From assembly GCA_947624535.1 (NCBI GenBank), contig CANQKU010000024.1, forward strand, positions 1-12,513: a stretch of 12,513 bases of DNA, read 5' to 3'. This stretch comes from an uncultured Bacilli bacterium (GTDB lineage: Bacteria > Bacillota_I > Bacilli_A > RF39 > UBA660). The notes beneath the pieces are model-generated. The model searched no databases and was not told where the DNA came from. It saw only the letters and a program-made list of their open reading frames with translations. Position 1 is the stretch's first letter, and each line of letters starts with the position of its first letter. This document shows positions 1-7,474 of the stretch, piece after piece. Made by a program: the position numbers and the translations under genes.

Positions 1-191
1 CACATAGCCGCATCCACATCAGCTGAAGTACCTTGAAACATAACTTTTAAAGACTCATACATAGTAATAACTGTATCTTCATCTTGGGCTTGAAAAATAA
101 CATAAGGAATGACTTTATCTCTACGTTTATCTTTATAATATTCAATCATTTTTTGAGCAACTTCTTCATTAACTTTTATTACAACATTCAT
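1..191 (-). CDS. rnhC: Ribonuclease HIII, N-terminal part (cut by window edge)
   Basis: Only the first 63 codons are present; the gene runs off the left edge. The visible protein begins MNVVIKVNEEV and contains an IPYVIFQAQ stretch and a YESLKVMFQG stretch. These match the N-terminal substrate-binding (TBP-like) domain of RNase HIII, which holds RNA:DNA hybrids for the C-terminal RNase H catalytic domain. The catalytic DEDE residues lie outside the window. The ATG at 189-191 is preceded by GAGGTG at 200-205 with an 8-nt gap, which fixes the start. The gene diverges from cvpA. In Bacillus, rnhC, zapA and a CvpA gene are clustered; here no zapA lies between them. Identification rests on this one domain, but the fit is good. 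Confidence 0.82.
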   Translation of the reverse strand, partial: MNVVIKVNEEVAQKMIEYYKDKRRDKVIPYVIFQAQDEDTVITMYESLKVMFQGTSADVDAAM

Positions 192-211
192 TCCTTCTTC
201 ACCTCAAAAAT

Positions 212-220
212 ATTATAGCA
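212..220 (-). promoter_or_regulatory. Extended -10 promoter of rnhC
   Basis: On the minus strand the sequence reads TGCTATAAT, a perfect TATAAT with the extended TGN element. No convincing -35 is found 16-18 bases upstream. The Shine-Dalgarno GAGGTG begins seven bases after the last base of the -10, so the leader should be about 14 nt. Confidence 0.6.
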
Positions 221-238
221 CAAATTAGAAAAATCGGT

Positions 239-244
239 TATAAT
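239..244 (+). promoter_or_regulatory. -10 element of the cvpA promoter
   Basis: TATAAT lies six bases before the GGAGG at 251-255. A -35 at 17 bases is poor (TAGCAC), so recognition probably depends on the -10. The element lies back to back with the rnhC promoter, about 20 bases apart, so the two may compete for polymerase. Confidence 0.5.
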
Positions 245-262
245 AAAATAGGAGGAAATCTT

Positions 263-916
263 ATGAATTTATTTGATATAATAATTATTCTTTTATTAAT
301 ATCTTCTGCCATAGTTGGATTTAAAAGAGGAATTTTAAAAGAAGTAGTAATGTTTATTGGAATAATTGCTATCTATTTTATTGCCTTTTCTTTAAAAGAC
401 TCATTAGGCTTATTCTTATGTAAAGTCTTACCATTTTTTAAATTTAATGGGTTAGCTTCACTAAATATTATTTTATACCAGTTATTAGCTTTTATCTTAA
501 TCGCATCTATTTTATTTACAATCTATTCTATAATTTTAAAGTTAACTGGTATTATTCAAAAATTAGTTGATTTATCAATTATCTTTACAATTCCATCTAA
601 AATAGGAGGATTTATTGTTGGAGCTTTAGAGGGGTATGTTATTTTATTTATGATGCTTTTAGTATTACAAATTCCTATGCATGATATAGCTTTATTTCAA
701 GAGTCAAAATTTATTAATTATATCTTACATGATAGTTTCTTACTATCTAGTAGTTTAGGTAAATTAGATGACTGTATTATAGATATTACTAATCTTACTA
801 AAGAATATGAAAAAGATAATGCCAAAGTTACAAATGAAAAAATTATACAATTAGAATTAAAATATAATATTATCTCTAAAGAGGATTTAAATACTGTCTC
901 TAAAAAAATTTATTAA
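263..916 (+). CDS. cvpA: CvpA-family integral membrane protein
   Basis: A 217-aa membrane protein of the CvpA family, named for its need in colicin V production in E. coli; the exact role in Firmicutes is unsettled and is often linked to envelope maintenance. Four hydrophobic segments are visible at about residues 5-20, 28-44, 66-92 and 114-138. The first is followed by the family's conserved GFKRGILKE motif (residues 19-27), and the fourth carries a GGFIVGALEG glycine-rich run. The C-terminal 70 residues are polar and likely cytosolic. AGGAGG at 250-255 is placed 7 nt from the ATG. The stop codon overlaps the stop of the convergent yigZ by four bases. A putative transcription terminator for this gene lies inside yigZ (928-966). 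Confidence 0.85.
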   Translation: MNLFDIIIILLLISSAIVGFKRGILKEVVMFIGIIAIYFIAFSLKDSLGLFLCKVLPFFKFNGLASLNIILYQLLAFILIASILFTIYSIILKLTGIIQKLVDLSIIFTIPSKIGGFIVGALEGYVILFMMLLVLQIPMHDIALFQESKFINYILHDSFLLSSSLGKLDDCIIDITNLTKEYEKDNAKVTNEKIIQLELKYNIISKEDLNTVSKKIY

Positions 917-1494
917 TTAGTTTCAATCCAAGTTTGTTCTAAAGTACAAATTTGGATATTTTTTTTATTAAGTTTATCATAATCTTCTTTAGAAATTATT
1001 ACCTCATATGTAATTTTATCTTTAAAAGATTTACTTACTATAGTAGCATTTTTAAAATTATAGTCAATTTGTAACTTACTAGAGTAGTCGAACTCGATAG
1101 TTAATTTATATCCAGGTATTAATTTATGTAGATTAACTTCATCTAATGCAGTTTTAACACTATTAGAATAAGCTCTAATTAATCCAGCAGAACCTAGTTT
1201 AATCCCACCAAAATATCTAACTACAACTGCTAAAATATTAGTTAACTCTAACTTTTCTAAAACATTTAAAATAGGCATACCAGCAGTTTTACTTGGCTCT
1301 TTATCATCACTTACTTTTTTATAATTATCTAAAATACAACAATAACAATAATGACTTGCTTTAGGATATTTTACTTTAACTTCTTCTAATAGTTTAATAC
1401 TTTCATCAATACTATTAATTTTAAAAAGTATTGTAATAAACCTAGATTTTTTTATAATTAATTCTTTTTCTATATTTTTATCAATTACATACAT
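913..1494 (-). CDS. yigZ: YigZ/IMPACT (UPF0029) family protein
   Basis: A 193-aa protein of the YigZ/YvyE/IMPACT family. Bacterial members have an unsettled biochemical role; the eukaryotic homologue IMPACT modulates Gcn2 and translation control. Conserved family blocks are clear: KASHYCYCCI (about 45-54), DDKEPSKTAGMPIL (63-76) and RYFGGIKLGSAGLIRAY (93-109), in the usual order. The C-terminal roughly 70 residues are the ferredoxin-like DUF1949-type region. I choose the ATG at 1492-1494 because GGTGA lies 6 nt ahead of it. An in-frame ATG at 1504-1506 (197 aa) has no ribosome site and coincides with the predicted transcription start; it is less likely, though leaderless use cannot be excluded. 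No separate terminator is seen on this strand. Confidence 0.9.
   Translation of the reverse strand: MYVIDKNIEKELIIKKSRFITILFKINSIDESIKLLEEVKVKYPKASHYCYCCILDNYKKVSDDKEPSKTAGMPILNVLEKLELTNILAVVVRYFGGIKLGSAGLIRAYSNSVKTALDEVNLHKLIPGYKLTIEFDYSSKLQIDYNFKNATIVSKSFKDKITYEVIISKEDYDKLNKKNIQICTLEQTWIETN
928..966 (+). terminator. Intrinsic terminator for cvpA, inside the yigZ coding end
   Basis: CCAAGTTTGT (928-937) pairs with ACAAATTTGG (946-955) as a 10-bp stem with one G-U pair and an 8-nt loop. Eight T residues follow at 959-966 after a 3-base gap. It lies downstream of the cvpA stop and inside the last codons of the opposing gene yigZ. Confidence 0.55.
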
Positions 1495-1510
1495 GATATT
1501 CACCATCTAT

Positions 1511-1516
1511 ATTATA
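1511..1516 (-). promoter_or_regulatory. -10 element of the yigZ promoter
   Basis: On the minus strand this is TATAAT, six bases before GGTGA. A weak TAGAAT lies at the -35 position with a 17-base spacer. It is divergent from the promoter of the AI-2E-family permease gene across a roughly 130-base intergenic region. Confidence 0.5.
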
Positions 1517-1575
1517 TCTTATCTAATTATAAAATTCTATTAAGTTTTAAAAAGTATGTTAAAAATATTAATTTC

Positions 1576-1606
1576 TTGATATACTTTATGTAGTTTGTGA
1601 TATAAT
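1576..1606 (+). promoter_or_regulatory. Promoter of the AI-2E-family permease
   Basis: TTGATA (1576-1581) and TATAAT (1601-1606) are separated by 19 bases, slightly long. The -10 is extended by TGA at 1598-1600. GGTGG starts at 1613, seven bases after the end of the -10. Confidence 0.65.
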
Positions 1607-1624
1607 TAAACTGGTGGCGATAAT

Positions 1625-2776
1625 ATGTTTAGAAGAAATAAAACAAATAAAGATTTAGACGTTGAGGGATTAAATCAAGTTATTTTTATTAGTAATAAAA
1701 TTTTAAAAATTGGGTTTATTATTACTATTATTGCTCTTATTACTTTAGTTATATATCTATTAAATACTTTAAATATCTTTAGTATATTAAAAGAGCTACT
1801 TATTGTTATATCTCCAGTATTTATTGGCTTAATCCTAGCTTGGTTATTAGATCCAATAGTTAGTTTTTTACAAAGAAAGAAAGTTCCTCGTTTAGTAGGG
1901 TGTATTCTAGTATATTTAGTTTTTATTGGACTGATTGTAACTTTATTAGTAGTGATGGTACCTTCACTTATTAGTCAGATTAAAGATTTTGTTAATACAA
2001 TACCATCTATTATATCTCAGTTAAAGACTTTTGTATCAGATATTATTGGATCATTTAATAATTCTAAGGGGTTAGATTTATCAATAATTAAAAAAGAGAT
2101 ATTTACATCTATGAATACTTTAGGTAATAGTTTAACTACTAATTTACCAAATACTTTAATTAATGTTATGATGAGTATTGTAAGTGGTGGTATGTTTGTA
2201 ATATTGGGATTAATGGTAGGCTTTTATATGTTGTATGACTTTGATAAAGTAAGTAGGGGATTAATTAATATTATGCCTACTTCTTGGAGAAATAATGCTA
2301 AAGAGTTATTTATTCGTCTTAATCATTCATTAAGAGGGTATGTTACAGGGGTATTTTCGATTATGTTTTTAGTATTTATTACTCAAAGTATTGGTTTAAC
2401 AATCGCAGGGTTAGAATCCCCTCTAGTATTTGCGCTATTTTGTGCATTAACTGACGTTATTCCATATTTTGGTCCATATATTGGTGCTATCCCAGCAGTT
2501 ATTGTAGGATTTACCATTTCTCCATGGGTTGGAATAGGTTGTATTATATCAATTGTGGTAGTTCAACTTTTAGAAAATAATTTCTATCAACCTCTAATTA
2601 TGGGACATGCGATGAAACTTCATCCAGTAACAATTATGGCTGGACTATTGATTTTTCAACATTTCTTTGGTATCATAGGTATGATTATTGCAACACCAGC
2701 GATTGCTTGTATAAAAGTAATATTCATGTTTATTGATGAAAAACAAAATGTAATACAAAAAATAAAAGGTGAATAA
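1625..2776 (+). CDS. AI-2E (PerM/YrrI) family transporter
   Basis: A 383-aa polytopic membrane protein of the AI-2E/PerM family. Members have been linked to autoinducer-2 export or Na+/H+ antiport; the substrate here cannot be told. Hydrophobic segments occur near residues 27-47, 56-76, 92-113, 177-204, 242-262, 266-296, 301-314 and 336-370. A soluble helical stretch falls at about 116-175, as is usual in the family. Signature motifs are DVIPYFGPYIGAIPA (277-291), LENNFYQPLIMG (316-327) and HPVTI (333-337). The gene lies upstream of alaS, as yrrI does in Bacillus. GGTGG at 1613-1617 is 7 nt before the ATG. The T-box leader starts within roughly 15 bases of the stop with no terminator between, so read-through into it is likely. 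Confidence 0.87.
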   Translation: MFRRNKTNKDLDVEGLNQVIFISNKILKIGFIITIIALITLVIYLLNTLNIFSILKELLIVISPVFIGLILAWLLDPIVSFLQRKKVPRLVGCILVYLVFIGLIVTLLVVMVPSLISQIKDFVNTIPSIISQLKTFVSDIIGSFNNSKGLDLSIIKKEIFTSMNTLGNSLTTNLPNTLINVMMSIVSGGMFVILGLMVGFYMLYDFDKVSRGLINIMPTSWRNNAKELFIRLNHSLRGYVTGVFSIMFLVFITQSIGLTIAGLESPLVFALFCALTDVIPYFGPYIGAIPAVIVGFTISPWVGIGCIISIVVVQLLENNFYQPLIMGHAMKLHPVTIMAGLLIFQHFFGIIGMIIATPAIACIKVIFMFIDEKQNVIQKIKGE

Positions 2777-2783
2777 AGCGTTG

Positions 2784-2957
2784 AAAAAGAAAAGTAATAA
2801 AATTATTCTATTTAGTAGAGAGTTAATGGTTGGTGAAAATTAACTAGAATGTTTTATGAAAGCTACTTTGGAGCTTTATAGGGGATGACCGTTATCTAAT
2901 TAAGACCAAATTAGGATGGTACCGGGGATTTATGTTCCCTCCTAATCTTGGTCTTTT
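2784..2957 (+). promoter_or_regulatory. T-box leader, alanine specifier (alaS operon)
   Basis: A tRNA-sensing T-box riboswitch. Stem I strands pair as AAAG (2791-2794) with CTTT (2866-2869), ATTCTA (2805-2810) with TAGAAT (2845-2850), and AGTTAA with TTAACT around the distal GGTTGGTG segment. The specifier is GCT at 2862-2864, an alanine codon, followed by ACTTTGGAG as expected after the specifier. The T-box AGGATGGTACCG is at 2913-2924; its TGGT (2917-2920) would pair with the ACCA end of uncharged tRNA-Ala. Antiterminator: CTAATT (2896-2901) with AATTAG (2909-2914), closed by CCG/CGG. Competing terminator: AAGACCAA (2902-2909) and TTAGGA (2911-2916) with TCCTAA (2940-2945) and TTGGTCTT (2948-2955), then a T run. 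Uncharged tRNA-Ala should switch the downstream genes on. The left boundary is approximate. Confidence 0.92.
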
Positions 2958-2984
2958 ATTTGTATAAAGAAAGGAAGACTTGTT

Positions 2985-3524
2985 ATGAAAGTATATTTAA
3001 TTGGTGGAAAAGCAAGAAATGGGAAAGATACGTTAGCTTTATATATGAAAGAAGCTTATGAAAAGATGGGTAAAAAAACATGTATTATGCATCTTAGTAA
3101 TTATATTAAACACTTTGCTATAGATTATTTTAATTGGGATGGTAAAGAAGAGACCAAACCGCGTAGCCTGCTTCAAAAAATAGGTACAGAAATTATTAGA
3201 GAAAAAATGAATAAACCTCTTTTCTTTATCCAAAGAGTAAAAGAAGATATTGAAGTTTTAGCTAACTTTTATGATATTATAATTATTGCTGATATACGCT
3301 TACCCTTAGAATTTGATGAATTAAAGTCTTCTTATCCTGAAGCTATAAAAATTCATATAACACGTCCTAAATTAGTTACTGATCTAACTAAAGAAGAGGC
3401 TAAACATATTACTGAAAAAGCATTAGATGACTATGATGATTACGACTATAAAATCATTAATGAAACTTTAGAAAAGTTAGAAAATGATGCGTTAACTATT
3501 ATAAAACAGGAGGAAAAATTATGA
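2985..3524 (+). CDS. P-loop kinase-like protein, similar to deoxynucleoside monophosphate kinases
   Basis: A 179-aa cytosolic P-loop NTPase. It opens with a short strand and a Walker A loop, GGKARNGKDT (7-16), in which the usual Ser/Thr after GK is Asp followed by Thr, as in phage-type deoxynucleotide monophosphate kinases. A second landmark, IIADIRLPLEFDEL (100-113), follows a hydrophobic strand and resembles the D-x-R substrate/Walker B segment of that group. IHITRP (124-128) would be the next strand, and the C-terminus is acidic and charged. The likely role is phosphorylation of a (deoxy)nucleoside monophosphate; the substrate cannot be read from sequence. It is the first gene behind the T-box and overlaps alaS by the ATGA at 3521-3524, so the two are translationally coupled. 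AAAGGAAG at 2970-2977 is its ribosome site. Confidence 0.65.
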   Translation: MKVYLIGGKARNGKDTLALYMKEAYEKMGKKTCIMHLSNYIKHFAIDYFNWDGKEETKPRSLLQKIGTEIIREKMNKPLFFIQRVKEDIEVLANFYDIIIIADIRLPLEFDELKSSYPEAIKIHITRPKLVTDLTKEEAKHITEKALDDYDDYDYKIINETLEKLENDALTIIKQEEKL

Positions 3525-6211
3525 AAACATTAACAAGTAATGAAATTAGAAAAATGTGGCTTGACTTTTTTGCAAGTAAAGATCATAAAATATATGAGTC
3601 AGCTCCACTAATACCTATAAATGATGACAGCTTACTTTGGATTGATGCTGGAGTAGCTACTATGAAAAAATATTTTGATGGTACAATTGTTCCTGATAGT
3701 AAAAAAATTACTAGTATTCAAAAATGTATTCGTACAACTGATATTGAAAATGTTGGTATTACTAAACGTCATCAAACTTTTTTTGAAATGATGGGTAATT
3801 TTTCAATAGGGGATTACTTTAAAGAAGAAGCTATTGAATACGCTTATGAACTATTAACTTCACCTGAATGGTTTGCTATTCCAAAAGAGTTGTTATATGT
3901 TACTGTTTATACTGATGATATAGATGCATACAATAAATGGATAGAAGTTGGAATTAGTAAAGATCATATTGTTAAATTAGAAGAAAACTTTTGGGAAATT
4001 GGAGAAGGCCCATGTGGACCTGACTCTGAGATTTTCTTTGATCGTGGTGCTAAATTTGATAAAGATGGTGATGCTTTTACTAAATTCAGTAATGATGAAG
4101 AACAAGAACGTTTTGTAGAAATATGGAACATTGTCTTTAGTCAATTTAACTCTAAGCCAAATACACCTAGATCTAAATATAAAGAACTTCCTCATAAAAA
4201 TATTGATACAGGCGCAGGTCTTGAAAGATGGTGTTGTATTTTTCAAAATGTTGATAGTAATTTTGATACTGACTTATTTAAACCTATTTTAAAACATATT
4301 GAAGAACTAACTAATATTTTATATCAATCTCAAAAAGAATTTAAAGTAATCGCTGATCACATTAGAAATATTGTCTTTGCCCTAGCAGACGGAGGTAGTT
4401 TTGAAAATGTTGGTAGAGGTTATGTTTTAAGAAGACTTTTAAGAAGAAGTATTCGTATGGGTAAGCATCTTAATATTGAGGGAGCTTTCTTATATAAATT
4501 AGTCTCTGACGTAGTAGATACAATGAGTTGTTTTTATCCTGTATTAAAAGAAAAAAGAAGTGATATAGAAGTAGCTGTCTTAGATGAAGAAAAACTATTT
4601 ATTAAAACTTTAGATGCTGGGGAACGTAGATTAAAAGAATTAGTTAAAAACTCAGATAGTGCTAAAATTAGTGGTGAAGAAGTATTTAAATTATATGATA
4701 CTTATGGCTTTCCATTTGAGTTAACTTTAGAATATTTAGAAGAATTAGGCTATACTACTGAAAAACGTGAATTTGATTACTACATGGAAAAACAAAGAGA
4801 ACTAGCTAAGAAAAATACTAAGACTAAAACTCAAATGGCATCTCAGAAAAAAGTCTTATTAGATTTTAAAAAAGAGTCTAAATTTGTATATGGTATTTAT
4901 AGATTAAAAAGTAATGTTTTAGCTATATTTTCAAAAGATGACTTAGAAAAGAAATTAGATCATGATGGTTATATTGCTCTAAAAAGAACTTGTTTTTATG
5001 CTGAAGCTGGTGGACAAGTTAGTGATACTGGTATGATTATTGGTAAAAACTTTAAAGCTCGTGTAGTTGATGTCTTTAAAGCTCCAAATGGGCAACACAT
5101 TCATAAAGTTAAACTTTTAGATGGAGTAATGCATGTTAATGATGACTGTGAATTAATTTTAGATAAAGATAGAAGAAGAAAAATAGAAGCTAATCACTCT
5201 AGTGTTCATCTTTTACAATATGCTCTTCAACAAGTAATTTCAAAAGATATTGTCCAAGCAGGTTCATATGTAGATGATGAACGTCTTAGATTTGACTTTT
5301 TATCATCTACAAAAATTAGTGATGAAGAAATTGTTAAAGTAGAAGAATTTGTTAATAAAGAAATAGAAAAAGCTCATATTGTTTCAACTGAAGTTATGCC
5401 CTTAGAAAAAGCTAAACAAATTGGCGCTATGGCATTATTTTCAGAAAAATATAGTGATGTTGTAAGAGTAGTTAAAATGGGTAAATCTATCGAGTTATGT
5501 GGTGGAACTCATGCTAATAACACCCAAGATATAAAGAAGTTTGCCATTTATAACTTTGAGTCTAAGGGAAGTAACACATACCGAATTGAAGCTGCTACTA
5601 ACGGTCAAATTGATGCTATTTTATTTAATGTAATTGAGCCATATAATAATGAAATGATGAGATTACTATTAAAAGCTAAAGAAATTGTAAAACAAGCTGG
5701 AAAAGAAAATATTATTCTTGATTTTGACGTTGATATTGATAACAGTAAACCTACAACTTATCGTGATATTATCTTTAATAAAAATGAATTAGGATATATC
5801 CAAAATGAAGTTAGACTACTTGAAAAGAAATATTATGATGAAAAAGAAAAACAAACTCTAGCTAATATTGATACTTATATGAAAAATATAATTGATAAAG
5901 GAGAAATTAAAGTCTTAGTTATGAAAACTGAAGATATAGACGGTAAAATTTTAAAAACTATTGCCGATCAAGTTATAGATGCCATGGGCTCTGGAGTTGT
6001 TTTCTTTGCTAATATTATCCATCATAAAAATATAAGTTATCTTGCTAAAAGTAATTGTAATATTAACGCTGGTGACTTAGTAAAAAAAGCTGCCTTAAAA
6101 TCATCTGGTAATGGAGGAGGATCTCCTACTTTTGCTCAAGGTGGAGGAGTAGATATATCTAAAGTAGATGATATCCTAAAAGATATTTTAAAGGATTTAG
6201 AAAATGAATAA
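3521..6211 (+). CDS. alaS: Alanine--tRNA ligase
   Basis: An 896-aa alanyl-tRNA synthetase, full length for the family (about 870-880). It charges tRNA-Ala and edits mischarged Ser/Gly. The class II catalytic core occupies about 1-245, with motif 2 around RHQTFFEMMGNFSIGDYF (83-100). A GRGYVLRRLLRR block (298-309) follows in the tRNA-recognition region. The editing domain shows FYAEAGGQVSDTG (492-504) and its metal ligands H559xxxH563 (HSSVH) plus C660 and H664 in CGGTH. The C-Ala region ends with the glycine-rich GNGGGSPTFAQGGG. In the HxxxH motif Val replaces the common Thr (HSATH); all four ligands are kept. AGGAGG at 3508-3513 precedes the ATG. The upstream T-box reads an alanine codon, which independently supports the assignment. 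Confidence 0.98.
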   Translation: MKTLTSNEIRKMWLDFFASKDHKIYESAPLIPINDDSLLWIDAGVATMKKYFDGTIVPDSKKITSIQKCIRTTDIENVGITKRHQTFFEMMGNFSIGDYFKEEAIEYAYELLTSPEWFAIPKELLYVTVYTDDIDAYNKWIEVGISKDHIVKLEENFWEIGEGPCGPDSEIFFDRGAKFDKDGDAFTKFSNDEEQERFVEIWNIVFSQFNSKPNTPRSKYKELPHKNIDTGAGLERWCCIFQNVDSNFDTDLFKPILKHIEELTNILYQSQKEFKVIADHIRNIVFALADGGSFENVGRGYVLRRLLRRSIRMGKHLNIEGAFLYKLVSDVVDTMSCFYPVLKEKRSDIEVAVLDEEKLFIKTLDAGERRLKELVKNSDSAKISGEEVFKLYDTYGFPFELTLEYLEELGYTTEKREFDYYMEKQRELAKKNTKTKTQMASQKKVLLDFKKESKFVYGIYRLKSNVLAIFSKDDLEKKLDHDGYIALKRTCFYAEAGGQVSDTGMIIGKNFKARVVDVFKAPNGQHIHKVKLLDGVMHVNDDCELILDKDRRRKIEANHSSVHLLQYALQQVISKDIVQAGSYVDDERLRFDFLSSTKISDEEIVKVEEFVNKEIEKAHIVSTEVMPLEKAKQIGAMALFSEKYSDVVRVVKMGKSIELCGGTHANNTQDIKKFAIYNFESKGSNTYRIEAATNGQIDAILFNVIEPYNNEMMRLLLKAKEIVKQAGKENIILDFDVDIDNSKPTTYRDIIFNKNELGYIQNEVRLLEKKYYDEKEKQTLANIDTYMKNIIDKGEIKVLVMKTEDIDGKILKTIADQVIDAMGSGVVFFANIIHHKNISYLAKSNCNINAGDLVKKAALKSSGNGGGSPTFAQGGGVDISKVDDILKDILKDLENE

Positions 6212-7139
6212 TAACTATTTATTAGAAAGTCCTGATAAAACTCTTATTCAAGAAAAAATAAATAACTTAATTACTGAGTTAGGTTTTACTATTGCTTTTA
6301 AAAGTATCTATGACTTAGAAGAAAAAGATTTATCTCTTGCCTTAGAAGATTTAAATACTTATAGCTTTTTAACCCCTAAAAAAATTATTATTATAGAAAA
6401 TTTATTTAGTAATATAAATGAACAAAAACTATCTAGATTATTTAAATATATTGAAAATCCTTCTTCTGATATCTTATTAATATTAACTTGTAAAAAACTA
6501 GATAATCGTCTAAGTATTACTAAAAGTATATTAAAATTAAAAAACTTAACTCATATTTTAATAGAAGTTGATCCATTTACTTATACAAAAAACTTATTTA
6601 AAGATTATAAAATAGATAATAGTACAATTCATTTAATTATAGAACTATGTAAAAATGATATGACTAAAATAAGTAGTGAAGCTAATAAATTAATGATATA
6701 TAAATTAGATGAAAAAGACATTAGTAAAGAAGATGTAGAAGAGTTAGTTGTTAAGAAATTAGGGGACTCTAGTGAAGCTTTATTTGCTTTTATTAAATCA
6801 TTATTACTAAAAAATAAAGCTAAAGCTTTAAAAGATTATCAAGAACTTTTAGAATATCAATTAGATAATTCTTCTATTATTGGTCTTTTAGCATCACAAT
6901 TAAGATTAATTTATCAAATTAAAATATTAGCTGAAAAAAAACTAAGTAATGATGAGATTGCTAAAGAGTTAGAAATAAACTCATCATACCAAGTTAAAAA
7001 AATGAAAGAATATATCTATGATTATACATATCTAGAGATATCTAACTTTATAGAAAAACTTGCTTATCTAGATTATAATGTAAAAAGTGGTAAAATAATG
7101 CCTGACTTAGCAATAGAGATGCTTATTATTAATTTGTGA
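6204..7139 (+). CDS. holA: DNA polymerase III subunit delta
   Basis: A 311-aa clamp-loader delta subunit, somewhat shorter than the Bacillus protein (about 347). Delta opens the beta sliding clamp as part of the tau/delta/delta' loader. The N-terminal AAA+-like domain lacks a Walker A loop, as expected for delta, and carries YSFLTPKKIIIIENL (53-67) and SSDILLILTCKKLDNR (87-102). The DMTKISSEANKL helix (152-163) matches the lid region. The helical collar domain (about 190-311) ends with AYLDYNVKSGKIMPDLAIEMLI, the typical delta tail. The start overlaps the end of alaS by eight bases, with AAGGA at 6190-6194 inside alaS. It therefore appears to be part of the alanine T-box transcript. Confidence 0.88.
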   Translation: MNNNYLLESPDKTLIQEKINNLITELGFTIAFKSIYDLEEKDLSLALEDLNTYSFLTPKKIIIIENLFSNINEQKLSRLFKYIENPSSDILLILTCKKLDNRLSITKSILKLKNLTHILIEVDPFTYTKNLFKDYKIDNSTIHLIIELCKNDMTKISSEANKLMIYKLDEKDISKEDVEELVVKKLGDSSEALFAFIKSLLLKNKAKALKDYQELLEYQLDNSSIIGLLASQLRLIYQIKILAEKKLSNDEIAKELEINSSYQVKKMKEYIYDYTYLEISNFIEKLAYLDYNVKSGKIMPDLAIEMLIINL

Positions 7140-7154
7140 TTTAGGAGGTTTATA

Positions 7155-7418
7155 GTGATAATTACAGGTGGAATTATAGAAAAAGATGGAAAGTTTTTAC
7201 TTGTACAAGAAGCTCAAGAAAAAGTTTATGGAAAGTGGAATATACCTGCTGGTCTTCTAGATTTTAATGAAACAATTTTTGAAGGTGCTAAAAGAGAAAT
7301 ATATGAAGAAACTGGCTGTAAAGTGGAACTAACAGGTATATTATGTATTGGTAATTATGATTGGATTATCGATTGTACTGAAACATATATAAATAAAACT
7401 GAAGTAAATAAATACTAA
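7155..7418 (+). CDS. Nudix hydrolase domain, C-terminally short (possible remnant)
   Basis: An 87-aa protein with a GTG start, well supported by AGGAGG at 7143-7148. It has a complete Nudix box G-x5-E-x7-R-E-I-x-E-E-x-G (residues 34-55, from GLLDFNE to REIYEETG), the Mg2+-binding catalytic motif that hydrolyses nucleoside diphosphates linked to another group. The N-terminal strands (GGIIEKDGKFLLVQE, GKWNIPAG) are normal. Family members are usually 130-150 aa; here the protein stops about 30 residues after the box, so the last strands and helix of the fold are missing. No frame in the remaining sequence before the terminator restores them, so a simple frameshift is not the cause. It follows holA by 15 bases and is last in the operon. 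It may be a decayed gene or a minimal Nudix protein. Confidence 0.6.
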   Translation: MIITGGIIEKDGKFLLVQEAQEKVYGKWNIPAGLLDFNETIFEGAKREIYEETGCKVELTGILCIGNYDWIIDCTETYINKTEVNKY

Positions 7419-7437
7419 TCTAATTAAAGTATATAAT

Positions 7438-7474
7438 AAAAAATAAAAGAGTTATTGTTGCTCTTTTATTTTTT
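7438..7474. terminator. Bidirectional terminator between the alaS operon and rarA
   Basis: A perfect 14-bp inverted repeat: AAAAAATAAAAGAG (7438-7451) and CTCTTTTATTTTTT (7461-7474), with a 9-base loop. The A and T tracts give a U run on either strand. The right arm holds the last codons of rarA, so the terminator is shared by both convergent genes. Confidence 0.75.

Noticed and set aside
1495..1506. Longer yigZ form starting at 1506
   Set aside because: No ribosome site precedes it, and it coincides with the predicted transcript start; the ATG at 1494 has GGTGA at good spacing.
2781..2809. TTGAAA-17-TATTCT promoter before alaS
   Set aside because: Its -10 lies inside T-box stem I, so a transcript from it would lack the 5' strand of the riboswitch.
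2781..2843. Short TTG-initiated frame of about 20 codons after the AI-2E permease gene
   Set aside because: It lacks a ribosome site and is fully explained by the T-box leader.
3977..4246. Minus-strand open frame inside alaS
   Set aside because: It is antisense to conserved alaS codons, with no ribosome site and no family resemblance; similar antisense frames at 3039-3233 and 7630-7848 were dismissed for the same reason.
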